Source of the DNA: Hofstenia miamia
Lineage: Eukaryota > Xenacoelomorpha > Acoela
DNA: 64,000 nt
Assembly (NCBI GenBank): GCA_004352715.1
Contig: SCFE01000026.1
Span: 2,251,054-2,315,053, forward strand
Direction: 5' to 3'
The notes beneath the pieces were generated by a model that saw only the letters and a list, made by a program, of their open reading frames with translations, was not told the origin of the DNA and made no database searches. Shown here piece by piece: positions 44,305 to 57,103 of this stretch. Each line of letters starts with the position of its first letter. Position 1 is the first letter of the stretch. The translations under genes and the position numbers were made by a program.

Positions 44305-44540
44305 CATGTATGGGGTCGCCCATTTTAAAAAGGAAACGTATTTTTCAAACTACGCAACAAAACTGAATGTATTTTCAACCTTCTCTATTTTTGATAGCAT
44401 ATGAAAGTTTTTGAGCATTATAATTCTTATTGTTTGAAAATTTTCAAAAATTTTGATATCTATATGTTTAAGTAACGAGGACAATGGCCTTATGCAAAAT
44501 ATTGCAGAATTATTCTGTACATGCTCACAACTTGACATTA
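44305..44540. other. Spacer, no gene seen
   Basis: AT-rich, nothing recognised. Confidence 0.6.
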
Positions 44541-44544
44541 TTAT

Positions 44545-45117
44545 GAAGGTCAGCGCAAGAAACTCACCAGTATACGCAATATTTCCACCTCATCTATGGC
44601 AACTATATCTGGCCTCCTTTTTCTGTATTTTGAATCCCTTGGACTTATGCTCATACCACTTGTCATTTGCATATAGCCTATGTTACCCACTCCACCTCAA
44701 CTGTATCATTCGTCCCAACTTGTCTTGCCTGAACTTATACTCATTCTGCGCCAAATTCACACAACGTGCCAATAGAAGCTCTGCTGCCTCCACTTCTTTC
44801 TTACATACACTTATGATTTTCCTCAGCTCTTTTGCCTAGGTGTCTTCATCCAGTTTGTTCTCACTGTCTGTTGCTGTGCAGACATTAGCAATGCTTCTCT
44901 TTCTCTCTTGAGTCCTGCCTTCCTTACACTCTTGTTACCCCCTGGACAAAGTTTTCTTTATTCCTCCAGAATTTTCCATGCATTGCCTTCGGCCTTTATC
45001 TTGTCTGTCTCTCTGCCTCTATTTTACTCTGGTATGCCTTCTTGTCCTCGTATCATGTCCTCATCATATTTAGCTTCCTGTATAAATTTTGCTTCTACAG
45101 TTTTCTTCAACATTTAA
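44545..45117 (-). pseudogene. LINE C-terminus with restriction-like endonuclease (R4/Dong-type), degraded
   Basis: Minus-strand pieces in changing frames follow the order of the C-terminal part of R2-superfamily LINE proteins. KAMHGKFWRN is like KPLHGQFYRD of the family. Then come REREALLMSAQQQTVRTNW (like the ETESL..AAQ.QAL segment), VCKKEVEAAELLLARCVNLA and QNEYKFRQDKLGRMIQLRW (the Cys-rich knuckle and LAQ.EY.RRHD segment). KWYEHK (44647-44658) and RKRRPDIVAIDE (Pro-Asp at 44608-44613) follow. The last is the PD-(x)n-D start of the restriction-like endonuclease. At least four frame changes and several stops are present. Composition is less AT-rich than the flanks. These elements copy RNA into DNA at a nicked target; this remnant is dead. 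The clade assignment is from memory of motifs. Confidence 0.75.
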
Positions 45118-47019
45118 CAAACCCTGCCATTTACGCTAAATGATTGAAGTGAAATTAATAAATTTAAAACAAACAAAAGCTTGTCAAAAAAACAAAGTAA
45201 AATAAAAAATCCATAAAAATATCTCATATAGAAGCTTGATCACGACTATTAAGTTTGGAGACATCCAGTCAGTCTATGAAGTATCTAAGAAAATCTATGA
45301 TGGGATTCATAGGCAAATTGAAAACCATTATTATTAGTCTAAGAAAAACACTTAGAAAATGTTTGGAATTAAAAGTCTTTCAAAATTGCTTGCAGGAACA
45401 ACAACGTGTATTCTAGTACTTCTTCCTGTAACATGATTCTTTCGTACTTTGGTAGCTCTAATCTCCCAAATTCTTTGAATACTAATGGACCAATGCTCTA
45501 AGTCAAAATAGTAGATATCGCATTTTTGACCAAATCTTTTGGTATCTCTGCTTCTAAAACTGCTCCTAGTTTATTCTTATCTAACTATCATCTGATTTCC
45601 GATTGCATCATGAAGCTAATCTGTAGAGACATATATTTTGTTCCCTATTGCTTCATTTTTAAGATTTAAATGAACTTATGATACTAATAATCAAATGCGT
45701 TCAAAGCATTATTAATATTTATAAATAGCTCATTTTGTAAATAATGAACTCGGGGAACATTGTGCTGTCTAATTTTATTTCTGTTTACCACATTGGTGAG
45801 ACTTTCTTAAGCTAATTGTCAATCAGAAAATCAGAATTCTGTTTAACAGATCAGGTCTGTTAACTGTCAATTTTGTAAACACATTTGATGTTGCAGATTT
45901 TGTTGATAAAAAGTGCTTCGCAATGTTAATTAGAAACAACTAAATTGGAGAAACCTATAAATTAGATCTTCTGCCATAAGATGCTCGTTTTTCAACGACG
46001 TATTTTTTGAACTACAGACACGAACATGAATTTCAGAAACGTTTGTTAAAGAAACAATTTTCAACTAATGAATAGAAACAATTTGTAAATTAAATCTGAC
46101 AGTATCACAGTTTCCCTATTCTAGAGTAGCCTATGTGCTAAAAAACCAAAACATTTCAATCTAATAATTATAAGCCGAGATCTAGGTATGATTGGTATTG
46201 GTGCGTATGTGCTTAATTAAATTAAACTATAACTTTTGATTCTGCATAACTTTTTATTTTTTTGAAATGAATTAAAATTTTTTATATAATAAATAAAGAT
46301 TTTCATTCAGAGGTGAGCTTATAATTGAAATCCTGGGGAACCGTGGGTGGAAATGCTCCTTGTCAATCATGTGTGTCTGGTTGGACCTGAGACCAGTTCT
46401 TACGGCCCTGGGTGGGTAGCAAGATTTCAAGCCTTCTTGCATTACTGATTGGTTAATGTTGACAACCGGATTCTATATTATTCAATCTTCACAAAAACTA
46501 TTAAAATAAATGTTTATCATTTTTCTTAAAAATTGTGGTACCATATTTATAAGTGTGAAATAAGTATTACTATTTGTGTTTATGTTGACTGCGAGTATAT
46601 ACTTAAGCTGTAAAAAAACTATGGTGTGGACCTGGTCCTAAATCAAAAGAATTGGTTTTAGATTAAGGCTTAGTTGAAACAATGGTATTGAAATATAATT
46701 TTGTAAAGGTCACAAAAGTTATAAATAAATTTAATGAGAAAATATGAAATCCACAAAGTAAAGCGTAAATGTCATTTTATTCAGTGAAATGGTGGAATAA
46801 AACTTTCGTTTTAAGATTAGAAGTAACAATTCTGTCACTTTCAAAATAACTTGTCGTTAATTCAGAAATTAAAAAATCACTATTTGGAGAAAATTCCATT
46901 TATTTCTTTATTGCTTATTAAACTGCTAAAGTCACTCAAATAAACTAAAACACAAAAAGCCAATTCGATTTTTAATATCGCAATTTATTTTTAAATTAAT
47001 GCATTTAAATTCAAATAGT
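45118..47019. other. AT-rich stretch, no gene identified
   Basis: A GC-richer patch at 46310-46470, with GTGGGTGG and CTGGGTGGG, stands out but has no tRNA-like boxes or terminal repeats. Nothing else is recognised. Confidence 0.5.
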
Positions 47020-47036
47020 AATATATATATATATAT

Positions 47037-47240
47037 TTGGTAACAAGAATGAAGGAGCATATTAACGGACACCTAAGATCAGAAATATTTATGCATGAAC
47101 ACCAAGCTAAAGAAAAAAATGTTTACATACAACTAAGAACACAACATCCTAAAATAGGCGAAGCTTTAATCATTAAGCAAACAAAGAATGATCAATTATT
47201 AAATAAGCAACAAAGCATGATAACATTAAATTTATTCTAG
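47037..47240 (+). pseudogene. Penelope-like element, C-terminal fragment (GIY-YIG endonuclease end)
   Basis: The frame reads TRMKEHINGHLRSEIFMHEHQ, shortened here to TRMKEHINGHLR and MHEHQ, then KIGEALIIKQTKNDQLLNKQ, ending TLNLF at a stop (47238-47240). The pattern R-I-x-E-A-L-x-I-K followed by L-N is the end of the GIY-YIG endonuclease domain in Penelope-like retroelements, after the reverse transcriptase. Everything upstream, including the GIY-YIG motif itself, is missing beyond the TA tract at 47020-47035. A hammerhead-like motif 72 bases downstream supports the call, because these retroelements carry such ribozymes in their terminal repeats. Confidence 0.6.
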
Positions 47241-47311
47241 TGTGCATGCAGTAAATTTGTATTATTATAGTGTAGTCAATTGCAAATATTTATTTCCCCG
47301 CATATTTGTTA

Positions 47312-47342
47312 CTGATGATGATTTTCAGAATCGAAACCGGTC
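47312..47342 (+). ncRNA. Minimal hammerhead-ribozyme-like motif (Penelope type)
   Basis: CTGATGA (47312-47318) and GAAA (47333-47336) flank a short stem GATT/AATC with loop TTCAG. ACCGGTC follows, in which ACCGGT is self-complementary and TC is the expected cleavage context. A very short helix III of this type is typical of Penelope-like elements, where dimers can be active. One U sits between CUGAUGA and stem II, and helix I is weak (only about two pairs), so activity of this copy is doubtful. Confidence 0.5.
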
Positions 47343-47424
47343 TATATTTTTCATAGCGTTTAAATATGAATATTGCAAAGCTCAGTATAATTACTTCTAA
47401 ATATATATATATATATATATATAT

Positions 47425-47606
47425 NNNNNNNNNNNNNNNNNNNNNNNNNNNNNNNNNNNNNNNNNNNNNNNNNNNNNNNNNNNNNNNNNNNNNNNNNNNN
47501 NNNNNNNNNNNNNNNNNNNNNNNNNNNNNNNNNNNNNNNNNNNNNNNNNNNNNNNNNNNNNNNNNNNNNNNNNNNNNNNNNNNNNNNNNNNNNNNNNNNN
47601 NNNNNN
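47425..47606. other. Assembly gap, 182 N, between TA tracts
   Basis: TA tracts at 47400-47424 and 47607-47635 border it. Confidence 0.95.
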
Positions 47607-47638
47607 TATATATATGTATATATATATATACATATACT

Positions 47639-48011
47639 TAGACATGAGTGCGGTGCGGAAGTACCGCGGAATACCGCGGTAAGAAATTGATTTCAATTAC
47701 AAAATATTGAAAGTAATTTTTACATATTTCATGGACAATTTGATACTATCATAATAAAATCGAACGAAATGACAAAATACCCAAGAAATTGTCTTTAAAC
47801 GTTGTATGAATGATCCATTACCCTAAAAAACAATTCAGAAATTCGATCTTTTCTAACGACGATAAAAATCGCCATTGTTGCGGCATACCGAGCAAAATTT
47901 CATTTACTGCGGTGGTTTGCGGTACACAAAAGGTCATTGCGGTGGTTAGCGGTGAAGTTTTATTCTCTGCGGTGGAAACAATTTTACAAACCTGTACCGC
48001 GCCTATCTCTA
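47639..48011 (+). mobile_element. GCGGT-rich MITE, copy 1
   Basis: Left end TAGACATGAGTGCGGTGCGG and right end, read inward, TAGAGATAGGCGCGGTAC. Repeated TGCGGTGG/TTAGCGGTG units near the right end match the copy at 52245-52718. It lies between TA tracts, so no clear target duplication can be read. Length 373 bp. Non-coding. Confidence 0.85.

Positions 48012-48014
<3 letters not shown>

Positions 48015-48053
<39 letters not shown>
48015..48053. repeat. (TA)n microsatellite
   Basis: About 39 bases of TA immediately right of the GCGGT-rich MITE. Confidence 0.95.
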
Positions 48054-48055
<2 letters not shown>

Positions 48056-51000
48056 TCAATTTTTGCAGAAATATCTTTAAAACAACCTTCACTTATCATA
48101 GTTTTTATGTTCATTGACTCAACTGGTACATATGAGTAATATGCGTTCAGGACTTTTCTCTGAAGCAAATAAAATGCAACTCCGTTAATTATATCAAATT
48201 TAATTGAAGGAGAATTTAAATTATATAACCATGATTGTATTTGGCAGCACTTTGAATAAAATTGAACAATCTCTACTTGATCATGTTATCCAACATTACC
48301 AGCCGCCAATATTTCAACAATTATGTATACCCGACCCTAAAAATCATGATGTGTCATTGTCCCAACCACTGAACAACCACTGAAATTTGTAAAATATATA
48401 TTTATACATTTCGCAAATTGAATCTAACGTAAAATATAAATACTAAATCTTTTCTAGATTATTATGTACTAAATATAGTTATTACAACAATTATTTGGAA
48501 TGAGATACAAGGAACATTTGAGTTGAGACTAATAACACTAACAATGATGTTCTACTTGACTTGACCAGAAAAGTTTTAGTCAATTTGAATAGATTATGAC
48601 TGCAAATGAACGAGTAATGAATCATTTAAATTGTGAAATACTTCAGACAATCAATAAAATTCGTTTGACATTGACAATATGCAAGAAATATTTACAAGTA
48701 AGTTAAAGTTCGTTCAATGAAAACTTGTAGTAAAACGTAAATCTATAACGGGCATGATGAGCGAATTACCGAACTTATATACGAACGGAATGCACGACTG
48801 CGTTCGTGGCACACAGATTACTAAATAACCGAACCGAATTCGTATTCACATGTAGAAAAATATCGAGGGGCTATTGGCATTACTTGTTAAGTCCATGTTT
48901 TTGAATTGCTGTTTCTGGGTTAATTGGGCTTTATTTTAAAGCCAATGGAACTTGTAAGGCTTTGCTTCCATTGTCAAGAAATTTATTTTCAGTAGACGAA
49001 ATACACAAAAAATTCACTATTTATATTTTGCTGTACAACATGTGTACACAATGACCTATCCAAACGAGTTTTCATGAAAAATGGAAGTAAGCCAAAAATC
49101 ACTTTCAAAATCCAACGCAAACACAAATTCTTACGAATTTACTCAAATTCATGCAGACCTTTGGTAAACTAAGACAATGCAAACAACTTGAAAAGCTATA
49201 AGAGCGTATTCGTACGAAGGGGTGCTCGCAGACGTCAATAATTAAAAAGACTAAATACAACCTAATATTGAACTTGGTTCAACACACTCTAGGTTCTAAT
49301 TCAAATTCTCAATTCCTATTGATTTTTTGAAACCCGATTCCCATTCAATGAACAACTTTGGGGTTCAATTTTACCATAATTGCTTCTTTTCTGGTCGATA
49401 TAAAACTTGAAATTGTCAGAGTTTACAATCTTTAAATGGAAAGAGTATGTGATATCTTAGCAATTCCCAATGTAAAGTTACAGGAATTGGTGGGGTTTAC
49501 TTAATGAGACTCGGTGAATGTTCCTAACTTTGGAGATATTAACCCCCTAATAACTTTTTTTTGTAGAACTCTTTTCATTTTATGTATGGTTTTGTTTTTC
49601 AACTGGGAGCATAGTCTTACAATTTTTGAAAAAAATTATATTTGATAAAGTAATAAATTAATTGCAATGAATGCCATCATTTTTACCTGTTAAAGCCAAT
49701 GTTTACCATATTTCAAAAAATCCTCAATTTCTGGAATTTGATAACGTTATCAAAAATAATGTTGATATCAACTTTCTGAAAATTTCAAAATGGTAGTGCT
49801 CATATTAAGAAAATTTATGCAGTTTCTTTTTAATAGCCTACTCTAATCCAGAGTTTGAAATGAGGAAGACATTTTCCCTCCTCAGACCCAAGGAGTTTGA
49901 AAAAAAACTCAGGTCGAACAGGGCTAAGCTGATGTCGAAGGTTATTGATAAATTCGAAGAATTGAGCAAAAAGTAATTCCAAGAATTGAGCAATCCTTGT
50001 TCATTAACCACAAGCCTGTTTACCATTGTTGACAACTAATAGTATTTTGTGAAAGAGCAGACAACAGTCTCACCCGATTTACCTCATAATAGTGTAATTT
50101 TGAAAAGTGTTTATATTAAATGAATTTCTTTATTAAACTTTATCAAAGAAGAATTGTTTCCTATGATATCAATCTTTCGTTATTATTCTTTAATGAAATC
50201 CGCACAAAGCCGAATAATGAGTTCATTTCATATCGTTTACATCAAAGCTTTGTTTCAATGGGTGAATTTACAAAGCTGCTTAATTAATTTATAAAACACG
50301 ATTCAATTCATTCGCAGAAGTAATTAAAGCACAGAAACTGATGTTATGAAACATTTGCTCGCCATTCGTTGAGGTAGTACGTGTTTAAATCTCTTAAAAC
50401 ATTTGCATCATTATAAACAAAACATCATTACAAAATTAAGTGCAGAAATTTAATGTAAAATCTTCAGTCATTTGCTGTAAGTTCAGTTGAGGAACAGCTT
50501 AAAGCTTAAAGGATATGTCTTACTATGATACGTTACATCAAGTTCATATGAAACCTTCTTGCTAAGCAAATTATGCATATTAAACTTGTTTTTTATTAAG
50601 AAGATTTACGCTGAGGTTTATATTTTTATATTAACTTGCGGCAATGAGGCCCATGTTTCATAAAAATTTGAGCTCGCTGCTTCCTAAATGTTTGTTTATT
50701 GACTGATACACAATTATGTGTTTGCATGTTTTTCTCAGTGGATTGTGCGCTTCCCCTGATTAAATCGTTTCATTCATAAATCGTCAAATCTAGTAATTTT
50801 ACATTTAAGGCTGCAGAAAGAAGTTCTCTTGCTGTGAAAGTATTTTATATTTCTTGTTCTTAGCGAAGATCAGACACTCACAATCTTCTTGAAATTTTAT
50901 TAGTTTTGACGTATTCGAGTCTCGTATTTTTCGATTGCTACTTATAAGAAATTTGTTCGTGCTGTACTTAAAAGGGATGCAGCAAATGGGTCGGCGGGTC

Positions 51001-51101
51001 CAGGCTTTTAGAAATGGGTGACATTTTTAAAAATACATTACGATATAGGTCATAGTGTGAGATAAGAATGTACAGATTTCCATTTCAGATTCAATGTATT
51101 G
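48054..51101. other. AT-rich stretch, no gene seen
   Basis: No recognisable gene, RNA or bounded repeat. Confidence 0.6.
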
Positions 51102-51109
51102 ACATGAAG

Positions 51110-51461
51110 CAGACTTGTCAACGAGCCGACATTTCCAAGCTCGGCTCGGCTCTGCTCGTTTAAATTTTGTGTAAGTTTGGCTCGGCTCGCCACATAAAAT
51201 CTTTGAATGAGGCTCTCGTTTTAGCTCGGTATTTTTTTTAAAATATTGTGATCAAAGTATTTTTTACATAGCTCTTCCTATTATTTAATAAACATTTCTT
51301 AAATAAGATTATAGGAAAGTTATTATACTGACTCCAAAAAATAAGAAAAATGTCCATAATCAAATTAACTATAAACTTGCCTAAAATAGGCTCGTTTTGG
51401 GCTCGTTGTATATCAAATACTGTGCTCAAGCTCGGCTCGGCTCGGCTCGTTAACAAGTTTG
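51110..51461 (+). mobile_element. GGCTC hAT-type MITE, complete, exact 8-bp duplication
   Basis: 352 bp between ACATGAAG repeats (51102-51109, 51462-51469). The right terminus is mutated (GTTAACAAGTTTG). The interior lacks a dozen or so bases found in other copies. Non-coding. Confidence 0.95.
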
Positions 51462-51469
51462 ACATGAAG

Positions 51470-52236
51470 GCAAGATTATAAAGATAAAAGACTAGAGGCG
51501 TCAAACGCATTGCAAGGTACTAAATTATTTTGTTTATATACACAAGTGTAATTTTTTCTGCTTTATAACAGGTTTTTGCTTAAATTTTGGTTAAATCAGT
51601 ATATGAAAAATAGAAAAAATTGCATAAATATTTCACTAAAGCCTCCTAACTATTTAATTTTTTGGCTATTTGATGAACAAGTGCCTTTACAATGAAAATC
51701 TAAATTATGAAAATTCTATCACAGTATAATGTCTTAATCATATTACAACAAATGACATCAATCAATGAAAAATCATAGGCTATTCTCCAAATTTGCTAAA
51801 AAAACTTGTTGCATTCTTTATTATCGAATCTTCGGTGTTGATTCAATATGATGTCAAGAAGGAAGAGACTGGGTAAACATACGATGTAATTATGAATCCT
51901 ACAAGTCGTTGTTCCTTTCTGAGGAATGTGTGAAATCTGAACTTTCTAGATATTTTGAACTCTCTCATTTTCTGCGCAATGGGAATAAAATCTCACGTAT
52001 CTTTACATGTGACATAGTTCATACATTTGAAAGTTTTTTTATGGGAAACAAAACAATGGCGAAACTAATTGCATGAAAAATTCTGAATTTTTTACATGCA
52101 GTTTTGAAAATAGTGGATTTTGGAATGATTCTCAAAAAACTATTTTGGTATTAACTTTAAACTGCGTATTCTATCCATAAAGATAAAATTGGTTCTGTAC
52201 GCATTTTCAAAATATTTTCGAAGATCCTATTAGGGA
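51470..52236. other. AT-rich stretch, no gene seen
   Basis: Nothing recognised. Confidence 0.6.
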
Positions 52237-52244
52237 ATCTTGAC

Positions 52245-52718
52245 CAGAGATGAGTGCGGTGCCGTAATACCGCGGAACACTGCGTGTGTAGCGATTTAAA
52301 CAAGTTGCGGTGGCATAAAAGTAATACAGATAACGTGGTATGTCTTAAGATTTAAAATCTCTTAGCATTTCTCAAAAACTATTTCTGAAGCAAAATTAAG
52401 ATATTTCACATACAAAATAATAATAGTGTAATTTTTGCATACTTGGAAAATTGGATACTACTCTAACAAAATTGACGAATTCATAAAATACTTAAGAAAT
52501 TGCTCTAAACTTTTCTACAGATACTATTAAAAATAGTATTCAGGTATATCTATCTTTTCTTACGGAAGTAAAAAGCCAGTTCCTTGCGGTATACAGCGAT
52601 AAAATTTCTTTTATTGCAGTGGTTTGCGGTAAAAAAGTTCCCATTGCGGTTGTTAGCGGTGAAGGTTTCTTTCTGTGGTAGAAAAATTTTTAAAAAACCT
52701 GTACCGCACTCATCTCTA
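52245..52718 (+). mobile_element. GCGGT-rich hAT-type MITE, copy 2, with target duplication
   Basis: Left end CAGAGATGAGTGCGGTGCCG and right end, read inward, TAGAGATGAGTGCGGTAC. The flanks ATCTTGAC (52237-52244) and ATCTTCAC (52719-52726) agree at 7 of 8 bases. GCGGTGG-type units recur near both ends. Length 474 bp, about 100 bp longer than copy 1 because of extra interior sequence. The 8-bp duplication indicates the hAT superfamily. Confidence 0.9.
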
Positions 52719-52726
52719 ATCTTCAC

Positions 52727-53609
52727 ATCCTTGGTTATGAAGATATCTAGATATCTATGGATAAATGTATTCACGTTATTGTAAACAGTTGTGCTAAGAA
52801 TGTGAAACGTGAAAGTAATAATTATTATTCAATAAAAATATCCAATGCTTTAATAAAAACTTTCAAATCCTTACCTGGACAGAATTTAAAGATAAATGTT
52901 AAAGACGGGACAATCCTTTATGTCCTTCTTGTTTTAAATTTTAGATATCATTATTATTTCGCGAGCTACGAGCGCTTAAAAAGTTTTAAATATATATCAC
53001 AAATTTTAAACTGCCTTGGTAAATTAGAGGTGAAATATTTTAAAATATGAATCATCGCAAGTAGGTAAGACCTTACTTCCTGTGGCTCAAACCTCAATGT
53101 CAAAAAAGCGTTATGCATGGCAGGAAACTTTATTAAAAGTTCTCAATTTTCGATTTAACGTTTACGGCACATTATACAAAAAGTTTTGATATAAATTATA
53201 GATTAAGGAAAACACGTTGTTTTATATGAAGTTTATTTATATTAAAAATGAGCAACACGGGCCTAAGCACAGTGTATATTTCTTAAAAGTAAAGTCAAAG
53301 GCCAAATAAATCTGGAATTCTTGAGTGATTAAATTAAATTGAATCAAAAAATGGTACAAACACAAAGAAAAAGAAAATGTCTGAACATGAGATTGTGGAA
53401 AATGCAAAAAAGGCCTACATCGCATTTGAAACTTTACAAGAATACTCTTCTATTGGATTACTGTCTACAATGATCATCCATCGTATTCTTGCCATTACAA
53501 ATGTTTTGAAATAGAATTCGATCTTTACAGTATTTTACGTTTCACTTGTGGATGTTTTACTGAATTATAACAAGGCTAATGACGAAATTAAAATTCTTGT
53601 TGATGATGA
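52727..53609. other. No identified gene, one 97-codon open frame
   Basis: The plus-strand frame at 52757-53050 contains NALIKTFKSLPGQNLKINVK and a hydrophobic ILYVLLVLNF stretch. It matches nothing I know and has no supporting signals. Confidence 0.4.
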
Positions 53610-53617
53610 CTACAAGA

Positions 53618-54003
53618 CAGACTTGTCAACGAGCCGAGCTTCTAACGAAGCGGGCCGAGCCGAGCCGAACCGAGCTTGAGCACAGTATTTGATATACAAC
53701 GAGCCCAAAAGAGCCTATTTTAGGCAAAGCAAGTTTATAGTTTTGCTTGCAAATTTAATTATGGAGATTTTTCTTATTTTTTGCAGTCGGTATGCCTTTC
53801 CTATAATCTTATTTAAGAAATGTTTATTAAATAATAGGGGGAGCTATGTAAAAAATTTTCTTTGAGCACAATATTTTTAAAAAATACCGAGCTAAAACGA
53901 GCCTCATTCAAAGATTTTATGGGCGAGCCGAGCCGAGCCGAATTTACACAAAATTTAAACGAGCCGAGCCGAGCTTGGAAATGTCGGCTCGTTGACAAGT
54001 CTG
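53618..54003 (-). mobile_element. GGCTC hAT-type MITE, complete, exact 8-bp duplication
   Basis: 386 bp, inverted relative to most copies, flanked by CTACAAGA (53610-53617, 54004-54011). GAGCC arrays adjoin both ends, which match perfectly: CAGACTTGTCAACGAGCCGA and its inverse. The best-preserved complete copy by its termini. Confidence 0.96.
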
Positions 54004-54011
54004 CTACAAGA

Positions 54012-56700
54012 CCAGCCGGTCACTCATAAATTTTAACTATGGTGCCTCAAATTAAGTCCTGCAAGCGCAGGGGTATACGGATTCCCAACAAATCTTGAAT
54101 ACCTATTCAAAATTATATACTACACATGCTTATAAAAGACAGGATGTCTATTTATATAATAAAACTTTTGATAAACATCTTGATAAAATAAGATGCAGTG
54201 TTTCTTTAAGCCGTTAGTTATGATGAGGTACTTGTTACAATTTGGGTGCCTTAATAACGTTTAGATTTTTTAAAATTTCAAACCATTTATATTATACATA
54301 ATGACATGAATATTGCACTGGTACCTGTAGAACTGCACCATTTCCATCGGTACAAATTAACAGTCAACATAGCTCTACTGTGAACGAATTGAAGGAAATT
54401 ATTGAGAAAATATAAAATTTCGCTCAAAATGGTTAAGGTGATTTTTAGTTCTAAACAGCATTGATTGATGATAGTCACAACACTGCTATCCTTTAATTGG
54501 TCCTTTAGCCTCCATATATCTGCTTGAATTAATATCGAGACAACAATTATCATATGTATAGCCTCATTGCCATTTAAATGATCGTCCAGTTATTGAATGT
54601 CAATCAAGCTTTTAATGAATTTTAATTTTGCAATTATTCCTAACATTTCCTTTAAATTTACATTTAAATATTTAATTTCATTATTTCCTTCTTATAATAA
54701 AAACTCGAGTTTTCTATTTCAAAATTCTTGTAATTTTCAGCGTCGTATAAACGACATGAGAATACTGAAACTTTAGGAAAATTCCTTCAATAAAAAAACC
54801 TACCTCACAAGAGAGCATTCTAAGCTTAATGCTAAAATAAATATCTTATTTAAAAAATAGCTTTCAACATCTTCGTTGGGAATGATTTAGAATTTAGTAT
54901 TTTGCTCAAATAGATGGAGGAAGACGGGGAATTTGATATGCCTATTAAAATTTCTATCAATAAACTCATTTAAATATTTAAATATTTAATATTGCGCAAA
55001 GATCCAAATGAAATGCACGAAAGATAGCGGTAGAACAATTAAGATGGATAGACGCTGACGTCATTCAAAATCAAAATACAAATCTATTGTAGGCCAATTC
55101 CGTTTTTTAAAGGTTCGATTTTAAACTGTTCAGACATCAAATTGTCATCGTCGTTTCATTTGCAACAATGAATGTGCAAGAGAAGATTGACGTTGCTGTT
55201 TTCTCTGTCAAGAGAATGCTACAGCTGCAATCCGCGTGGTGCTCGTTGTGAACATTTCTTGTAAATTATCTTGTCAAGAACAAAAGAACTTGTATCTTCT
55301 TTCTTAATTTACCATGTAGATGTACATGTATACAGATACGTGAAACTTGTTTTTAAGAAAAGAAATACAAATTCTCCGTCTTCCTCTATTGATTTGAGCA
55401 AAAAACTAAATTCTAAATCATTCCCAACAAAAAATACAGTTTTACTATTTGGCCGGACTTTTGACTAACCCTGTATTTACATGCCTGCAAAGAGTAAATT
55501 GACAACTATCTTGGAATTAAGCAAGGCTCCCTAAACAACATGCCCTGCAGCCGAATTTAACATAAGCTAGCGGAGGCGGGGATTCTATTTCATATTTCTG
55601 TTTCTTTTTCAAATGAGAATTGTTGAAGCTATTAAAATATTAATTCAGAGAAAGAATTTAATATAGTGAAGAATAAACATTCTGCCTCTATTTCAAAACT
55701 AACATGTACAAATGCATAAACATTCATAAGCAAAGCCAAAATTCTAAGATAGTTTTGCAATTTTCACTTTATCATAATTAGGCTCTGAAGAATTTAGTAG
55801 TACGTAGCATTAAAACTAAGTAATTACTAAGATATGAGATTAATAAAATTTTCTTGGATTTTATATTAATGTTTTATGTTTGTACACTCGCTGAAAAATG
55901 TATAATGCATGTTACTTGCCAAAATTTTAAACTTTAAAGTAATCGCATGTATAATTACAAAATAATAGAAAACCATTAAGAGAAGCATCAAGTAACGAAA
56001 AATTCTTATATTATATCAAAAGAAATCATAATTAAACGCCTACAAGTCAATCTTACCTCATTAAATGCAATAATAAAAAAATAAAACTCAAACGAATTAT
56101 GTTTCCTGTATTCTACAACTCAGCCTGACCTTTAAACTACATTTAATCGTAGGCATTTTATTTTCCTTCAATTAAAGGAGCAAGTTGTAAATATTTAATT
56201 TGTTAAATATGTTAGACGGTTGCATAAAAAATTTATCGATAAACGGAATCCTTTAGGGCATCGATTTGAACGAAAGTATGTAGATTAATAGGGAGATTAA
56301 ATATTGTATCCCTTATTAAATTCGACTTTATTAGCTGTCGTACAATTCAAGTGAATATTACAATTTTCTAAGCCATATTTCCAATCTTAAATCAGAAAAA
56401 CTTAAAAATTATTGCAATTTATTAATAACTAAATGATTCGAATTTCATTGATTTTTTTCAAAATCACAAAAAATTTGGTCATTTTCAACAAGAAACACTT
56501 ATGCATAATCGTTATTTCTTCATAATATAATCTCAAGAGGTTTAAAGTCCAATTTAGTTCATCATATTTTAGGTCGTGTTTCTTTTGACAATTTTTTCTA
56601 AATATTTTATTAAAAAAGCTAAGCGGATCCTGTAATAAATAAAAGCTCTCATAAATTTAAATATTCTGATTTTCGCAATACCGTGAAGATAGTAGCATTT
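54012..56700. other. AT-rich stretch, no gene seen
   Basis: No recognisable gene, RNA or bounded repeat. Confidence 0.6.
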
Positions 56701-57021
56701 GACTTAAACAGTGTTGGTAAAAAACTCCATTAATATTAAAAAATTTAAAAAATCGGATATTTTTAACTAAATCGAATTTTTTTATTTAAATGGGATTTTT
56801 CTACTTTAATTTTAATTTTACCCAGACAATCTTCAAGGGTAGTAAATATTAGAAACCCTTTATGATACTAATAGTTTTGAAATACAATAATTTAATCAAT
56901 TTTAAACAAACTGAAGATAAAAAAAATGCAAAACAACATTTCAGATTTGCCAATTCATTCCAATATCAAGGCAATTACTTCAAAACATTTAGAATATATA
57001 TATTATTGATTTTCATTTACT

Positions 57022-57068
57022 GTGCCTAAAAAGACTCGATTTGGGACCGTTGTATATTCAATGCGGTG

Positions 57069-57069
<1 letters not shown>
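57022..57069 (+). mobile_element. GGCTC MITE arm, left of gap
   Basis: Resembles the right-hand interior of the GGCTC MITE (CTCGTTGTATATCAAAT in the family). It shares with the arm right of the gap the variant ATTCAATGC, not seen in other copies. Runs into a TA tract. Confidence 0.65.

Positions 57070-57103
<34 letters not shown>

Noticed and set aside
47366-47696. Open frames running through the N gap
   Set aside because: The unknown bases cannot produce stops, so these frames have no meaning.
52757-53050. 97-codon plus-strand open frame
   Set aside because: Contains a plausible hydrophobic stretch but no recognised family or gene signals, so left as unsupported.
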